This document shows, piece after piece, positions 8,124 through 16,601 of a DNA stretch of 40,263 nucleotides. The stretch covers positions 1-40,263 of the forward strand of contig NZ_RAXV01000036.1 of NCBI RefSeq assembly GCF_003611465.1. The letters run 5' to 3'. This DNA is from Acinetobacter tianfuensis (lineage in GTDB: Bacteria; Pseudomonadota; Gammaproteobacteria; Pseudomonadales; Moraxellaceae). The notes beneath the pieces were generated by a model, which searched no databases, was not told where the DNA came from, and saw only the letters and a program-made list of their open reading frames with translations. The translations under genes and the position numbers were made by a program. Each line of letters opens with the position of its first letter. Positions within the stretch are counted from its first letter, which is position 1.

Positions 8124-8384
8124 ATGACGGCATACACTTCTGTTATGAAAGCAGGTAAATACGAGGATGAAATGATCCCGCATTTAGCCGTGCATGCTTT
8201 TCATCAAGCATTTGTGCGCGCATGCAGTACTTCTGATGTTATTTTTTCAAAAAATCAAAAACTTGTGCGCCGTACACAGCACGGTGAAGAACAAGTATTA
8301 AAAGATTTATCCCAAGCCTATGTCGATATTGTGCCGGCAGTTATACCAATGAAACGTAAAAAACGTTTAGAGGGCGCTGTATAA
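8124..8384 (+). CDS. Small protein paired with zeta-like toxin, putative antitoxin
   Basis: This 86-residue protein (MTAYTSVMKAGKYEDEMIPH...) has a good GAGGAG ribosome site 7 bp before its ATG. It ends 3 bp before the zeta-toxin-like gene, so the two are surely cotranscribed and probably coupled. It is mixed-charge with a basic C-terminal tail (PMKRKKRLEGAV). It does not resemble the classical epsilon antitoxin of Firmicutes, and no DNA-binding motif is obvious. Its position directly upstream of a zeta kinase, its size and the tight spacing are the only support for an antitoxin role. Several Gram-negative zeta toxins have unrelated small partners. An alternative is an accessory subunit of a metabolic kinase. 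Confidence 0.65.
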   Translation: MTAYTSVMKAGKYEDEMIPHLAVHAFHQAFVRACSTSDVIFSKNQKLVRRTQHGEEQVLKDLSQAYVDIVPAVIPMKRKKRLEGAV

Positions 8385-8387
8385 GGC

Positions 8388-9140
8388 ATGACGTATCAAC
8401 CCCGCATTAGGATGTTTGCAGGGCCAAATGGCTCAGGTAAGAGTACTGTTAAAGAATATTTACTGCCCCAGCATATTGGGGCATATTTAAATGCCGAGGA
8501 ACTAGAACAGCAATTAGCTCAGCACCATTTTCTTGATTTAAACATTTATCATTCATCTTTAACAGCAGTAGGCCTGCTCAGTTTTTTGCGTGAGAAAAAG
8601 CGCCCTAGAGCAAATGAAATGGCGCCATTACTGGCTCAAGAGCCTAATATTCTTAGCACATCGATTATTCAGTTTGCAGAAAGTGAAATAGATTCATATC
8701 TTTGCGCCCGTATTATTGATTATATTCGCCTAACTTTTTTAGCGCTAAAAATAAGTTTTACTTTTGAAACTGTTATGTCCCATATTTCTAAAGTTGAATT
8801 TTTAAGAGAGGCCAAAAAGCAAGGCTACCGAACCTATTTATATTTTGTATCTACAGTCGATCCAGAAATTAATATTTCACGAGTAAAATACCGTGTGAAA
8901 ATGGGCGGGCATGACGTTCCAGAAGATAAAATTAAACAACGCTATCAGCGCAGTATGGATCTTTTAATGCAGGCTGTAGAGGTTTCTGACCGAACTTATA
9001 TTTTTGATAATTCTGCAGACGGTCAGCTGGCATCTTTTCTGGCAGAGATTGAGTCTGCAGAATTATTAAAATTAAACCCTGCTGCAACTAGGGTCCCTCA
9101 ATGGTTTGCAGAGCGCGTTCTAAAAGAATTTGAGAGCTAG
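8388..9140 (+). CDS. Zeta toxin-like P-loop kinase
   Basis: The 250-residue protein starts with a P-loop, MFAGPNGSGKST (Walker A at about residues 12-20). It is followed by YLNAEELEQQL, the counterpart of the zeta N-A-D/E substrate-binding segment, and by FTFETVMSH (about 126-134), like the zeta S-F-E-T-x-x-S motif. A basic R-x(3)-R-V-K-Y-R region and a hydrophobic core complete a UNAG-kinase/zeta-like domain, which phosphorylates UDP-N-acetylglucosamine and blocks wall synthesis. A long insertion between the N-A-E and F-E-T motifs (about residues 45-120) makes it larger than some homologues. It forms a two-gene unit with the 86-residue protein upstream. Whether it is toxic or a housekeeping small-molecule kinase cannot be decided from sequence. 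Confidence 0.8.
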   Translation: MTYQPRIRMFAGPNGSGKSTVKEYLLPQHIGAYLNAEELEQQLAQHHFLDLNIYHSSLTAVGLLSFLREKKRPRANEMAPLLAQEPNILSTSIIQFAESEIDSYLCARIIDYIRLTFLALKISFTFETVMSHISKVEFLREAKKQGYRTYLYFVSTVDPEINISRVKYRVKMGGHDVPEDKIKQRYQRSMDLLMQAVEVSDRTYIFDNSADGQLASFLAEIESAELLKLNPAATRVPQWFAERVLKEFES

Positions 9141-9530
9141 AGCGTAATTTTTATCATGCGCTATTCATTACTTTGCCGTCAATTAGGTTCTCATCAAGGT
9201 ATGATGTAAAAATGAACATTTTTGAAGTTCAAATTAATAAAAAAAACTTTAGTATAAAATTCTTCGGGGATATATCTGCAGTTTTTCTCAATTATTAAGT
9301 TTTTATTAATAATTTTCTATTTTTGTGCTGCTAACCTTTTTAGTAAACTATTTTTAAATGTGTTGTACGCTTAAGAGTGTACGGAGAGTTGCTGCAAGAT
9401 TAGAAACAGTGGCATTAAGGGCCGAACAATTCATTCATTGAATGCAACGTGGCAATCAAATGAAACATCAGAAATATAGAGATATTAAATAATTTAGATA
9501 ATTGATTTTTGAGATCAAAAAGAAGGGGAT
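9141..9530. other. AT-rich intergenic region
   Basis: 390 bp with no ORF. It contains A/T runs around 9235-9360 and a short self-complementary stretch CATTCATTGAATG near 9430-9443. It should hold the promoter of the next gene, whose ribosome site AGAAGGGG is clear. I found no RNA gene or attachment site. Confidence 0.6.
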
Positions 9531-10346
9531 ATGAATTTTAACTTTTTAAAAAAACGATTCATAACAAATCGAGTAATGATTACATTTTTATCATTACTAG
9601 CGATTTTGGTCATTTCATTGCTGATATACGGCTATGACAGTATGCATGACCCTGAAAAAGTCAAAGCCCGCTTATACGCCTGCGGGAAATTTGGTGATCG
9701 GCAAATGCGTATTGATCGAAGGTATTTATTTCTTGCAAGAGTTGAGTATCAAGGTGTGAATTATTGGGGAAAAAATAATATACAGGAGCATCAATCCAAA
9801 GGTTGCAAGGATCAAATTCAAAATGTTTCATTTAATGTGAGATGGCCTGAAATGTCACCATCTAATGGGTTTGAGCTTAATTCTAAAGAGTATAAAAACA
9901 TTACCTTTACCTTAACTCAGCGAGGTTCATGGCCAATTGAGTGGGGCGATAATAAAAATATTATAAATCAAATTGGTCTTTTACGAATTTTTGTGAATGA
10001 TTCGGGTGTTACGGATTTTGAGATCAGTGATGAACAAATTAATGCCAAAAAGTATTTAATCAGGACTTGGGTCTCTATCAAATCACTCTAAGCAAAGGGG
10101 GGGGATAAAGTTGCTAAGCATATATATTGGCAAGAGAAGGAAGGTAAGCGTATTGGGGTTGTCATTAGCTGTCAAAACTATTTTAGCAACAAAACAGGGT
10201 GTGAGCTATATAGTCATGTGCCAAATTATGGTTTTTATACAAGTGTTTTAGATATTGATTTTCATGGTGAGCTGCTTCCACATTGGAAACAGCTACAGCG
10301 TGACTCTTTGAAATTAGTTAATTCTTTTAAGGTTGGGGGAAAATGA
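9531..10346 (+). pseudogene. Membrane-anchored immunity-like protein, interrupted by in-frame stop
   Basis: An ATG at 9531 with a strong AGAAGGGG site opens a protein with one transmembrane segment (about residues 15-36, VMITFLSLLAILVISLLIYG) and a periplasmic domain. A TAA at 10089-10091 (codon 187) stops it. The same frame then stays open for a further 84 codons (KHIYWQEKEGKRIGVVISCQ...ELLPHWKQLQRDSLKLVNSF) to a TGA at 10346. The two halves look like one 271-residue protein broken by a single nonsense change, for example CAA to TAA. The ending pattern (L-P-x-W-x-x-x-Q/x-x-S-x-x-L-x-x-S-F) and the TM-anchored beta domain recall immunity proteins of T6SS lipase effectors, but I cannot assign a family firmly. 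No effector gene is adjacent, so it would be an orphan relic. The second half has no start signal. Confidence 0.65.
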
Positions 10347-10783
10347 TATAAAAAAATATAGATTTAGCAGGCAGATTACGAGAAGAGAAAGGCCTTATAA
10401 CTATATGAAAGAGGTATGGTTATATTTATGCTTAACTTGCGAATGGAAAATACACGAAAATAGGCTATAAAGATTAGAAGTATCGCCAAAAATAGCCTAA
10501 GCAGAAAAGACTTTAAATTAATTATAAACCGTATACTTATTCGCAAAGAAGAAGGGCTTTATCAAAATACTGCAATCATTTTCATCATGTGTAACGCCGT
10601 ATAGAGCATAATTCATACCTAAATTGCTCTAAGTTATTATTTAACCATCCAAGCTAAATTTCTCTTCAATAGATATACTCAAATAGCCTAAGCTAAATTA
10701 TAAAATTAAAAAAAGGCAATTGATTCAATCCCCCTTATACAGCATCATTCTTACATCTAAAATGTAAAGCAAAGTTAAATCAA
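10347..10783. other. AT-rich intergenic region, possible relics
   Basis: 437 bp without a gene. Just after the broken immunity-like gene, a short frame reads IDLAGRLREEKGLITI and then stops, which may be a residue of a lost downstream gene. Otherwise I see only A/T-rich sequence leading to the esterase promoter. Confidence 0.5.
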
Positions 10784-11542
10784 ATGATCCTAAATTATGA
10801 ATTTCATAAAAATATAAATACTGCAAAATTACCATTAATTTTTATTCATGGGCTATTTGGCAGTTTAAGTAATTTAGGCATGCTTGCTCGAGTGTTCTCT
10901 GAAACACATAAAGTCATTCAGCTTGATGTTCGTAATCATGGTAAATCAGAGCATGCTTCAGAAATGAATTATGCTGAAATGGCACAAGATGTATTGGAAA
11001 CAATGGATCACTTAAACATTGCTAAGTTTAATCTTGTTGGCCATTCAATGGGCGGGAAAATAGCCATGCAATTGGCCGCTGCCGTGCCAGAGCGTGTCGA
11101 AAAACTAGCAGTATTAGATATAGCGCCTTATGCATATCAGCAAAATCACCACGATCAAATTTTTAAAGCACTATTGGCTGTAGAAAATGCAAATATTGCA
11201 TCACGTTCAGAGGCAATTGCAATTATGAAACAGTTTATTCATGAAGATATGGTGATTCAGTTTTTATTGAAATCATTCAATAAAGGGCAGTGGTTATTCA
11301 ATGTTCAGTCATTATATGAACATTATCCAGAGATTCTAGGCTGGAAAACACACAGCATTTTTTCAAAACCAGCACTTTTCCTGCGTGGAGGAAATTCGCC
11401 TTATGTTCGTGAACAAGTACAAGTCGATGCAATTTATACGCAATTTCCAAATGCTGAAATCTTAGAAATTCAAGGTGCAGGCCATTGGCTGCATGCAGAA
11501 AAAACAGAAGAAGTTCTTCATGCGCTACGCCAATATTTTTAA
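10784..11542 (+). CDS. ybfF: YbfF-type alpha/beta-hydrolase esterase
   Basis: The 252-residue length equals the YbfF family (254 in E. coli). YbfF is a cytoplasmic esterase active on short acyl esters and acyl-CoA-like substrates, with an uncertain physiological role. The oxyanion segment IHGLFGSLSN (about residues 21-30), the nucleophile elbow GHSMGG with Ser88, the acid Asp112 in VLDIAP, and His234 in GAGHWLHAEKTEE make a complete triad at the expected positions. The DVRNHGKS motif (48-55) is also typical. The ATG at 10784 has no strong ribosome site but is supported by the alignable N-terminus. The gene converges on tagX, separated by a hairpin at 11559-11596. Confidence 0.9.
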   Translation: MILNYEFHKNINTAKLPLIFIHGLFGSLSNLGMLARVFSETHKVIQLDVRNHGKSEHASEMNYAEMAQDVLETMDHLNIAKFNLVGHSMGGKIAMQLAAAVPERVEKLAVLDIAPYAYQQNHHDQIFKALLAVENANIASRSEAIAIMKQFIHEDMVIQFLLKSFNKGQWLFNVQSLYEHYPEILGWKTHSIFSKPALFLRGGNSPYVREQVQVDAIYTQFPNAEILEIQGAGHWLHAEKTEEVLHALRQYF

Positions 11543-11558
11543 GCTGAAAATCAAAATA

Positions 11559-11596
11559 TAAATCTCTATGTACATGCCGTTGTATATAGAGATTTT
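11559..11596. terminator. Hairpin between ybfF and tagX, likely bidirectional terminator
   Basis: AAATCTCTATGTACA and TGTATATAGAGATTT form a long, AT-rich, nearly perfect stem with flanking A and T residues. It sits at the convergent junction of ybfF (plus) and the tssH-tagX operon (minus). Confidence 0.7.
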
Positions 11597-11605
11597 GAAA
11601 AATGC

Positions 11606-12583
11606 TTATTGAAAATTAGAAGCTTGCAGCTGGCCTTCGGAGGTTAGCTTATCCGCCATTTCTTTTGTTTTAACTAAACCTGGCATACGGTATTCAGTAT
11701 GTCCATAATCTTGAATAGACTTCCAGCGTCCTCCCCAAGTTAAGCCAACAGATTCCGCAACTTGGCCATATAGCTGATAACCGCGCATTGCCCATGGATC
11801 GCGCTCTGAAATAACGACTTTTCCATTACGTTTAAACGCAATATCTGCAGCCAAGCCAAACTGATGATAACTTTGATAGCCTCTAGCGCGTGTAGTATTT
11901 ATATTTGTTGCCAAAGAATTTTGTCTTTGCGGGCTTCTATAACCTTCTAAAAGAACCATTTCATATCCATGCTGTTCCCGCATAGTTTTAATGACCATCA
12001 ATAGGCGCTGTTTAAAACGAGGGTTCATCTTGTGCCATTTGCGGTCGGCATTACTCAGATCTGAATGGCTATGCGCTTCAAAAGCCCCATCATCCGTCAA
12101 AATATTTGGATATGCCGGCGCTATATTCTCTGCAGAAATAACAGAAGTATTGATACTGTTTTCTAGCGCTAAAGCTTCATTAATTGCGTCTTGCACTAGG
12201 TTTTCATCTACTTCTGGAGGTGCATCAAGCATTTCACCATTCAGCATGGCATAAATTTGCGGGTCAGCTTTTTTTAAATAATCAGCCTCCATTTTTGAAG
12301 CGGTTATCGGCTGAGTAAAAGCCAATAATAAAATACTTGAAAATAGTACGGCGCCAGCGATCAAAATCCACCATTGCTGTAAGTGCCAATGAGATTGAAT
12401 TTGCTCTGGTGAAGCGGCTGTATTCATTTCATTTGCAAATTGTTTAGCACTCATAAAAGTTCTTTTGCTTTTAGAGATGAGTGCCTTAAACATATTTATT
12501 ACTGTAAGGCGCAGCTCTGCAGACATTAGAAAAGCAGAACCAATTACCAGCAGCAAAAAACATGAAAATATAAATATAATCAT
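11606..12583 (-). CDS. tagX: TagX, T6SS-associated L,D-endopeptidase
   Basis: TagX is a peptidoglycan hydrolase of Acinetobacter T6SS loci, reported as an L,D-endopeptidase needed for secretion, probably by opening the wall for the apparatus. This 325-residue copy has two N-terminal membrane segments (about residues 2-20 and 69-90), a linker, and a C-terminal VanY/M15-type domain. The zinc site is visible as SYHQFGLAADIAF (H240, D247) and YGHTEY (H295). The upstream EGYRSPQRQ (about 213-221) carries the conserved substrate-binding Arg. The ATG overlaps the stop of the preceding gene by 4 bp (ATGA). It is the last gene of the minus T6SS operon. Confidence 0.93.
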   Translation of the reverse strand: MIIFIFSCFLLLVIGSAFLMSAELRLTVINMFKALISKSKRTFMSAKQFANEMNTAASPEQIQSHWHLQQWWILIAGAVLFSSILLLAFTQPITASKMEADYLKKADPQIYAMLNGEMLDAPPEVDENLVQDAINEALALENSINTSVISAENIAPAYPNILTDDGAFEAHSHSDLSNADRKWHKMNPRFKQRLLMVIKTMREQHGYEMVLLEGYRSPQRQNSLATNINTTRARGYQSYHQFGLAADIAFKRNGKVVISERDPWAMRGYQLYGQVAESVGLTWGGRWKSIQDYGHTEYRMPGLVKTKEMADKLTSEGQLQASNFQ

Positions 12584-13230
12584 GATTCAGCTGCAGGTTT
12601 TACTACTGGAGCTGGGTTTAAACTTTTGGTTACTGCAATGTTGAGCGAACCAGGCGGTGACTCAGCTTCCTCTTCAGGGACAACCGTTGATTTTTTTACA
12701 GCAGGCAATAATGGTGCTTTTGTTAAAATTTGAGCAGGTTCAGTTTTGACTTTGGCTGCAGCTGCTTTTTGAGGTACAGGTTTATGCACGGGTATTTTAA
12801 AATTCTCAGCCAAAATTTTGGGCTGTAAAACAGCAAGCGGATTTTGAGTATTTTCAGCTGCTGGCTTTATCTCATTTGGATGTCTAAAAGCATTTACCAA
12901 ATCACTTTCATAAACTTGCTTATCATCCTCTTGCGCAAGATGTCTTTTTTCCAATGGCTCTTCATCAATAACAGTATTATAAGCAGATGTTATATCAGTA
13001 TGTTTTTGCGCTGCAGGCGACAAAGCTGTTTTTTGATTTGGATACTCAACAGTTTGAATAGCCTCAGGATGGCTCATTTTATGATTCCCGCCGAGAAAAA
13101 ATACATAAGCCCCCATAGAAATTACTGCCAATCCTGCAAAAAATCCAAGAGCTGCGGCAAGCATTGGTGAAACCTGTGATTTTTTAGTTGACTGCAAAAT
13201 ACGCACGTTATTTGATTTTTCGAATGCCAT
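12580..13230 (-). CDS. T6SS-operon membrane protein of unknown function
   Basis: This 216-residue protein lies between tssL and tagX (12 bp after tssL, 4-bp overlap with tagX), so it is coexpressed with them. A basic N-terminal tail (about residues 1-20) precedes one membrane segment (about 22-47, MLAAALGFFAGLAVISMGAY). The remainder is a long, low-complexity region rich in Lys, Pro, Ala and Glu, without a clear fold or Cys. The topology predicts a short cytoplasmic tail and an extended periplasmic arm, as in envelope-spanning linkers such as TonB-like proteins. A role as a scaffold linking TssL/TssM to TagX or the wall is my inference from position and topology. I recall that Acinetobacter loci carry a gene here, but I do not attach a symbol. 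Confidence 0.75.
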   Translation of the reverse strand: MAFEKSNNVRILQSTKKSQVSPMLAAALGFFAGLAVISMGAYVFFLGGNHKMSHPEAIQTVEYPNQKTALSPAAQKHTDITSAYNTVIDEEPLEKRHLAQEDDKQVYESDLVNAFRHPNEIKPAAENTQNPLAVLQPKILAENFKIPVHKPVPQKAAAAKVKTEPAQILTKAPLLPAVKKSTVVPEEEAESPPGSLNIAVTKSLNPAPVVKPAAES

Positions 13231-13242
13231 ATCTAATTTTTC

Positions 13243-14052
13243 TTATGGTAAATGAATAGTAATATAGGCCTGTTCAGCTGGTGCAGTAATAATATTCTGA
13301 TATTGTGCAAGTGAAGTATTTTGCTGTTTTTCCAACATATAATACAAACCGCCAAAAGCTAAAACTGCAAATAGCATGAATAAAATTAAAATCCACATGA
13401 ATGGCAATTCGCGGTGAATGATGTGTTTAATTTGATCTGGAAGAGCAGAAAAGGGGGAAAATGCAGCTTTTTTACCTTTTAAATAATCAATTTCATCCCC
13501 GACACGAGAGACTAAACTATTTAAGTTTTCGATTGATTCTATACGGTATTTGCCATGAAAGCCTAAAAGCATGCAGTAATGATAGACCTCTAAAGCCGGC
13601 AGGCGTTCTTTACCCTTGCTGCGGATTTCTTCAAGTTTTTCAAAAAACCGGTAACCGGCTAATTGAGATCCAAAAAGCATCAGCTGCAGCGGGTTCAGCA
13701 TCCAATTATTTTGCAAATCAAAAAAACGCGGATCCTGCTGTGTGACGATTGTTTCATCAAGTAAGGCGCAATATGCATATTTAGCGTCTTGAATATCGTC
13801 GGCGTTAAATTGCAGCTTACGCGCCTGCTGATCAAAGCGATTTAAAAGATCTATAATTTTTTCTCTAAATTGCTCAGGATTTGACGGTACATATTGGTTT
13901 TTCAGCAAGAATACAATGTAAAAACCATCATGCAGTAGATCAATCATATTGGCTGATTGCACATTCGTTTTTACATCATTTTGAGTCGGGACATAACTTG
14001 TACCGATTGCATGATCTTCAAAAAGTGAGGGGGCGTTTGTTTTTATATTCAT
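13243..14052 (-). CDS. tssL: T6SS membrane complex protein TssL (DotU/IcmH family)
   Basis: TssL anchors the T6SS membrane complex with TssM in the inner membrane and contacts the baseplate through its cytoplasmic domain. The 269-residue protein has the DotU domain in residues 30-205, with the hallmarks DIQDAKYAYCALLDETIVTQ (about 101-120), LMLFGSQLAGYRFFEKLEEI and LEVYHYCMLLGFHGKYRI (about 155-172). A single C-terminal membrane segment follows (about 218-240, LPFMWILILFMLFAVLAFGG). It ends in a short periplasmic tail with no peptidoglycan-binding OmpA domain, so wall anchoring must come from other proteins such as TagN. It is 6 bp downstream of tssK. Confidence 0.95.
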   Translation of the reverse strand: MNIKTNAPSLFEDHAIGTSYVPTQNDVKTNVQSANMIDLLHDGFYIVFLLKNQYVPSNPEQFREKIIDLLNRFDQQARKLQFNADDIQDAKYAYCALLDETIVTQQDPRFFDLQNNWMLNPLQLMLFGSQLAGYRFFEKLEEIRSKGKERLPALEVYHYCMLLGFHGKYRIESIENLNSLVSRVGDEIDYLKGKKAAFSPFSALPDQIKHIIHRELPFMWILILFMLFAVLAFGGLYYMLEKQQNTSLAQYQNIITAPAEQAYITIHLP

Positions 14053-14058
14053 TTTGCC

Positions 14059-15423
14059 TTATCCATTCATTACAGCAATAAGTTCGATAGAAATATCTTG
14101 GAATCCAGCTGGGATGTAAATACAGATAGACTCAGACTCCAGCATGCGCTGATAAAGTTCGCCATTTGGTTCCACTTCAAAATAAGTAACACCAGATCGA
14201 ACAGGAATAGCCGTAGGCACTTGCATTAAATGCTGTAAATTAACGGCTGGCAAAGCAGCCATCACGCGCTGTTCAACATCAACTGTGCTGCCGACTTTGA
14301 ACCTTAACGGCACATAAGAAATAATGTCATGCGCAGGCATAGTTCCGCTCGAAACAGCCAGATACATACGGGTATCACGGGTAATTTTATCGGACTCCAA
14401 ACTGCCGAGCCAATAGGATGGCCGTGTTTCTTTCAGGGCGATACTGATATAGCGGTTAGAAATAATGGTGTCGAGCAAGTCGCGTAAAATCAAATCCAGC
14501 TGATCGAAGCATTCTCGTAAGTTATGGTGCTTATATTGCGGCAGCTGATCTATTTCATAAGCAGTGGAAAAGGTCAGCAGTGACCCCGTTAAACGAAGCA
14601 ATTCAAAATATAAACGTTCTGGGTGAATATGCGGATATTGTAATAAATGGTTTAAGGTTGCATGTGCCGTATTAAGAGCATTCACCAGCCAAAAAGAGAC
14701 AATATCACCAGAACGAAATTCGATCAGTTTTTGCGCATTTTCGCGGTTGTTCTCTTGAATGGTTTTAATTTTAGCTTGAATGACTTGAAGAGTACGCTTC
14801 AAAGATGTCAATAAAGAATCACATGCATGAATATGCAAAATTGGCGGTATAAACTGAAGATCAAGAATAAAATTTCCTGAACTCTGACGCTTAATCCGGC
14901 CAATGGGAAGATATAAATAGCCATCTAACTGCTGTGCTGGTTCATGTGATAGTTCAAATAATTTCAACTCAGCACGGCGCTGCAATAATGTAATTTCTGC
15001 ACTTGAAGCATCAGTAAATAAATCATGCGTTTCCGTTAAACTGCTATGGTATCGGCTAGATTGGGTTTGCTGATCAAAACTGACGTTTTTCTTATTTGGC
15101 TGCAATACTGGAAGGGCTAAATAAATCTGCATTTCACCGCGTAAATTGAGTTCATCCAGCTGTATAGGTTCTGGCAGCAAATCTCGAGCAGGAGCATGAT
15201 AAATTTCACCGTCTTGCCAAATCATTTCGATTTTATTTAAAGCCAGCTGATATGTGCCAAGGCGTGTTTCATCAAATTCTAAATGCTGTATTCCATAAGA
15301 AAAAGGCACTGTTGCACGTATCGTGTGATTCAAGCGCTGTTCATGATAAGCATCTTGTAACTGAAAATGCTGCGGGCGCAAGAACAAACCTTCGCCCCAT
15401 AATATTTTTTCTGCTTTAAACAT
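14059..15423 (-). CDS. tssK: T6SS baseplate protein TssK
   Basis: TssK is a trimeric baseplate component that links the TssEFG wedge to the TssL/TssM membrane complex. The start MFKAEKILWGEGLFLRPQHFQ is the near-invariant TssK N-terminus (I/V-x-W-x-E-G-x-x-x-x-P-Q-H-F-Q), which supports the ATG at 15423. A TTG four codons upstream (15435) would overlap tssA and has no support. From that ATG the protein is 454 residues, normal for the family. The C-terminal half includes VSSGTMPAHDIISYVPLRFKVGS, typical of the TssK neck and head. The gene begins 5 bp after the tssA stop and is followed by tssL after 6 bp. Confidence 0.95.
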   Translation of the reverse strand: MFKAEKILWGEGLFLRPQHFQLQDAYHEQRLNHTIRATVPFSYGIQHLEFDETRLGTYQLALNKIEMIWQDGEIYHAPARDLLPEPIQLDELNLRGEMQIYLALPVLQPNKKNVSFDQQTQSSRYHSSLTETHDLFTDASSAEITLLQRRAELKLFELSHEPAQQLDGYLYLPIGRIKRQSSGNFILDLQFIPPILHIHACDSLLTSLKRTLQVIQAKIKTIQENNRENAQKLIEFRSGDIVSFWLVNALNTAHATLNHLLQYPHIHPERLYFELLRLTGSLLTFSTAYEIDQLPQYKHHNLRECFDQLDLILRDLLDTIISNRYISIALKETRPSYWLGSLESDKITRDTRMYLAVSSGTMPAHDIISYVPLRFKVGSTVDVEQRVMAALPAVNLQHLMQVPTAIPVRSGVTYFEVEPNGELYQRMLESESICIYIPAGFQDISIELIAVMNG

Positions 15424-15428
15424 GAGTT

Positions 15429-16550
15429 TTACCAATCGTTTGTATCATTTTGTACGCCCAATACTTCTTGAATATTTGCCAGCGGGTTTTCATTTTTAAT
15501 GACATGAGTCAGCCATTCGTGCAAAGGCATTTGACTCCACTTTATGGTCTTCTGCAGCATATAACTAACAGGGCTATGCGGTTCATTTAACTGAAAATAT
15601 TCAGCAATATCCTGTAGAACCTGCATCGCTTGTTCACGGTTAGCAAGATGATTTTGCGGCTGGGCCTGAAAGCGCTGTTCTGCGCTGTTCTGCTGAACAT
15701 GCATGACTTGATTTTCCTGCATATGAGAATATTCTGAACTTAAATCCGAATTTATTGCAGCAGATATTACTGATGAGGATGAGGCTGCTACAGTGAAAGT
15801 ATCTGCTTTATATATTTTTTTAAGATTAATCTGAATATTTTCAATTTGGCTGTCAATAGAAGAATAGCTAGGCGCATCTAAATCCATTAATTCATCCAAC
15901 GTTTCTTTTAACTGCTGCCATTTGCTGAGAATATCTAAAAACTGCTGATAGTTTTGATACTGTATCTGCTTAGATGTGCTGCTTAATGCCCGCTCAAAAT
16001 TTTCAAGGTTATTTTCTGCAGAAACATCTTCTTCGGCATCTTGCTGATGTTTGCGCTTTTGATTTTCTTGATATAAAAATGATTCATAATCAGCTAAGTT
16101 AAAATACGGCGATGAGTTCACAATAGGAACTTTTTTTAGCACGACTGGCAAAAGGCCAATAAATCCCTGCAGTAAGCCAAGGCGCTGATCTAAATCTTCA
16201 TCCTCAATTTCAGGAAAAATTTGCAGCCAATATAGCTCTAAACTTTTCTGCAGCAGCTCTAAACTTTTTGCGATGCCATCAAAACCGTATAAATTTGACC
16301 ATGCTTCCATCAGCCAAGTATAAACCCGAATATCTTTGGTTTTTTCTGACAGCAATATGACTGACTGCGATGCAACAAATGACCAGTCTGCTTGTTTTAG
16401 CTCAGAAACCCAATCACCTTGCTCTAATAAAGTATCATCTTGTGTCTTGGCTTTTTTAATCGCCTGAAACTCGTTAGAAAAGGCGTAGTCAGCACCGCAA
16501 GGGTGCTCCTCACTGATTGGGCTTAGTAAAATATCGAGCTCTAAACTCAT
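15429..16550 (-). CDS. tssA: T6SS TssA (ImpA N-terminal domain)
   Basis: TssA helps start baseplate and sheath assembly and, in some forms, caps the growing sheath. The N-terminal ImpA domain is clear: LLSPISEEHPCGADYAFSNE (about residues 9-28), then DWSFVASQSVILLSEKTKDI and VYTWLMEAWSNLYGFDGIAK. At 373 residues it is of medium length. The middle is Gln-rich and probably flexible (about 175-310), and the C-terminus has SPVSYMLQKTIKWSQMPLHEW, like the conserved short-form ending of ImpA proteins (P-[I/V]-S-x-[L/M]-[L/I]-x-[K/R]-x-x-x-W). It follows tssH by 51 bp on the minus strand and precedes tssK by 5 bp. Confidence 0.92.
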   Translation of the reverse strand: MSLELDILLSPISEEHPCGADYAFSNEFQAIKKAKTQDDTLLEQGDWVSELKQADWSFVASQSVILLSEKTKDIRVYTWLMEAWSNLYGFDGIAKSLELLQKSLELYWLQIFPEIEDEDLDQRLGLLQGFIGLLPVVLKKVPIVNSSPYFNLADYESFLYQENQKRKHQQDAEEDVSAENNLENFERALSSTSKQIQYQNYQQFLDILSKWQQLKETLDELMDLDAPSYSSIDSQIENIQINLKKIYKADTFTVAASSSSVISAAINSDLSSEYSHMQENQVMHVQQNSAEQRFQAQPQNHLANREQAMQVLQDIAEYFQLNEPHSPVSYMLQKTIKWSQMPLHEWLTHVIKNENPLANIQEVLGVQNDTNDW

Positions 16551-16601
16551 ATATAGACCTTTATTTCTTTGTTCTTCAATTTATATTGTTCTGCTGATGG
16601 C

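Noticed and set aside
9425..9460. Sequence similar to an integron attC site (GAACAATTCATTCA...)
   Set aside because: The R and L core sites do not fit (no proper RYYYAAC/GTTRRRY pair) and no integrase or cassette is nearby; the likeness is chance.
10365..10413. Short frame IDLAGRLREEKGLITI that recalls a helix-turn-helix start
   Set aside because: Only 16 codons, no start codon or ribosome site, and no continuation in other frames.
15424..15435. TTG start for tssK upstream of the ATG
   Set aside because: It would overlap tssA and add four residues not seen in TssK N-termini; the ATG at 15423 fits the family.
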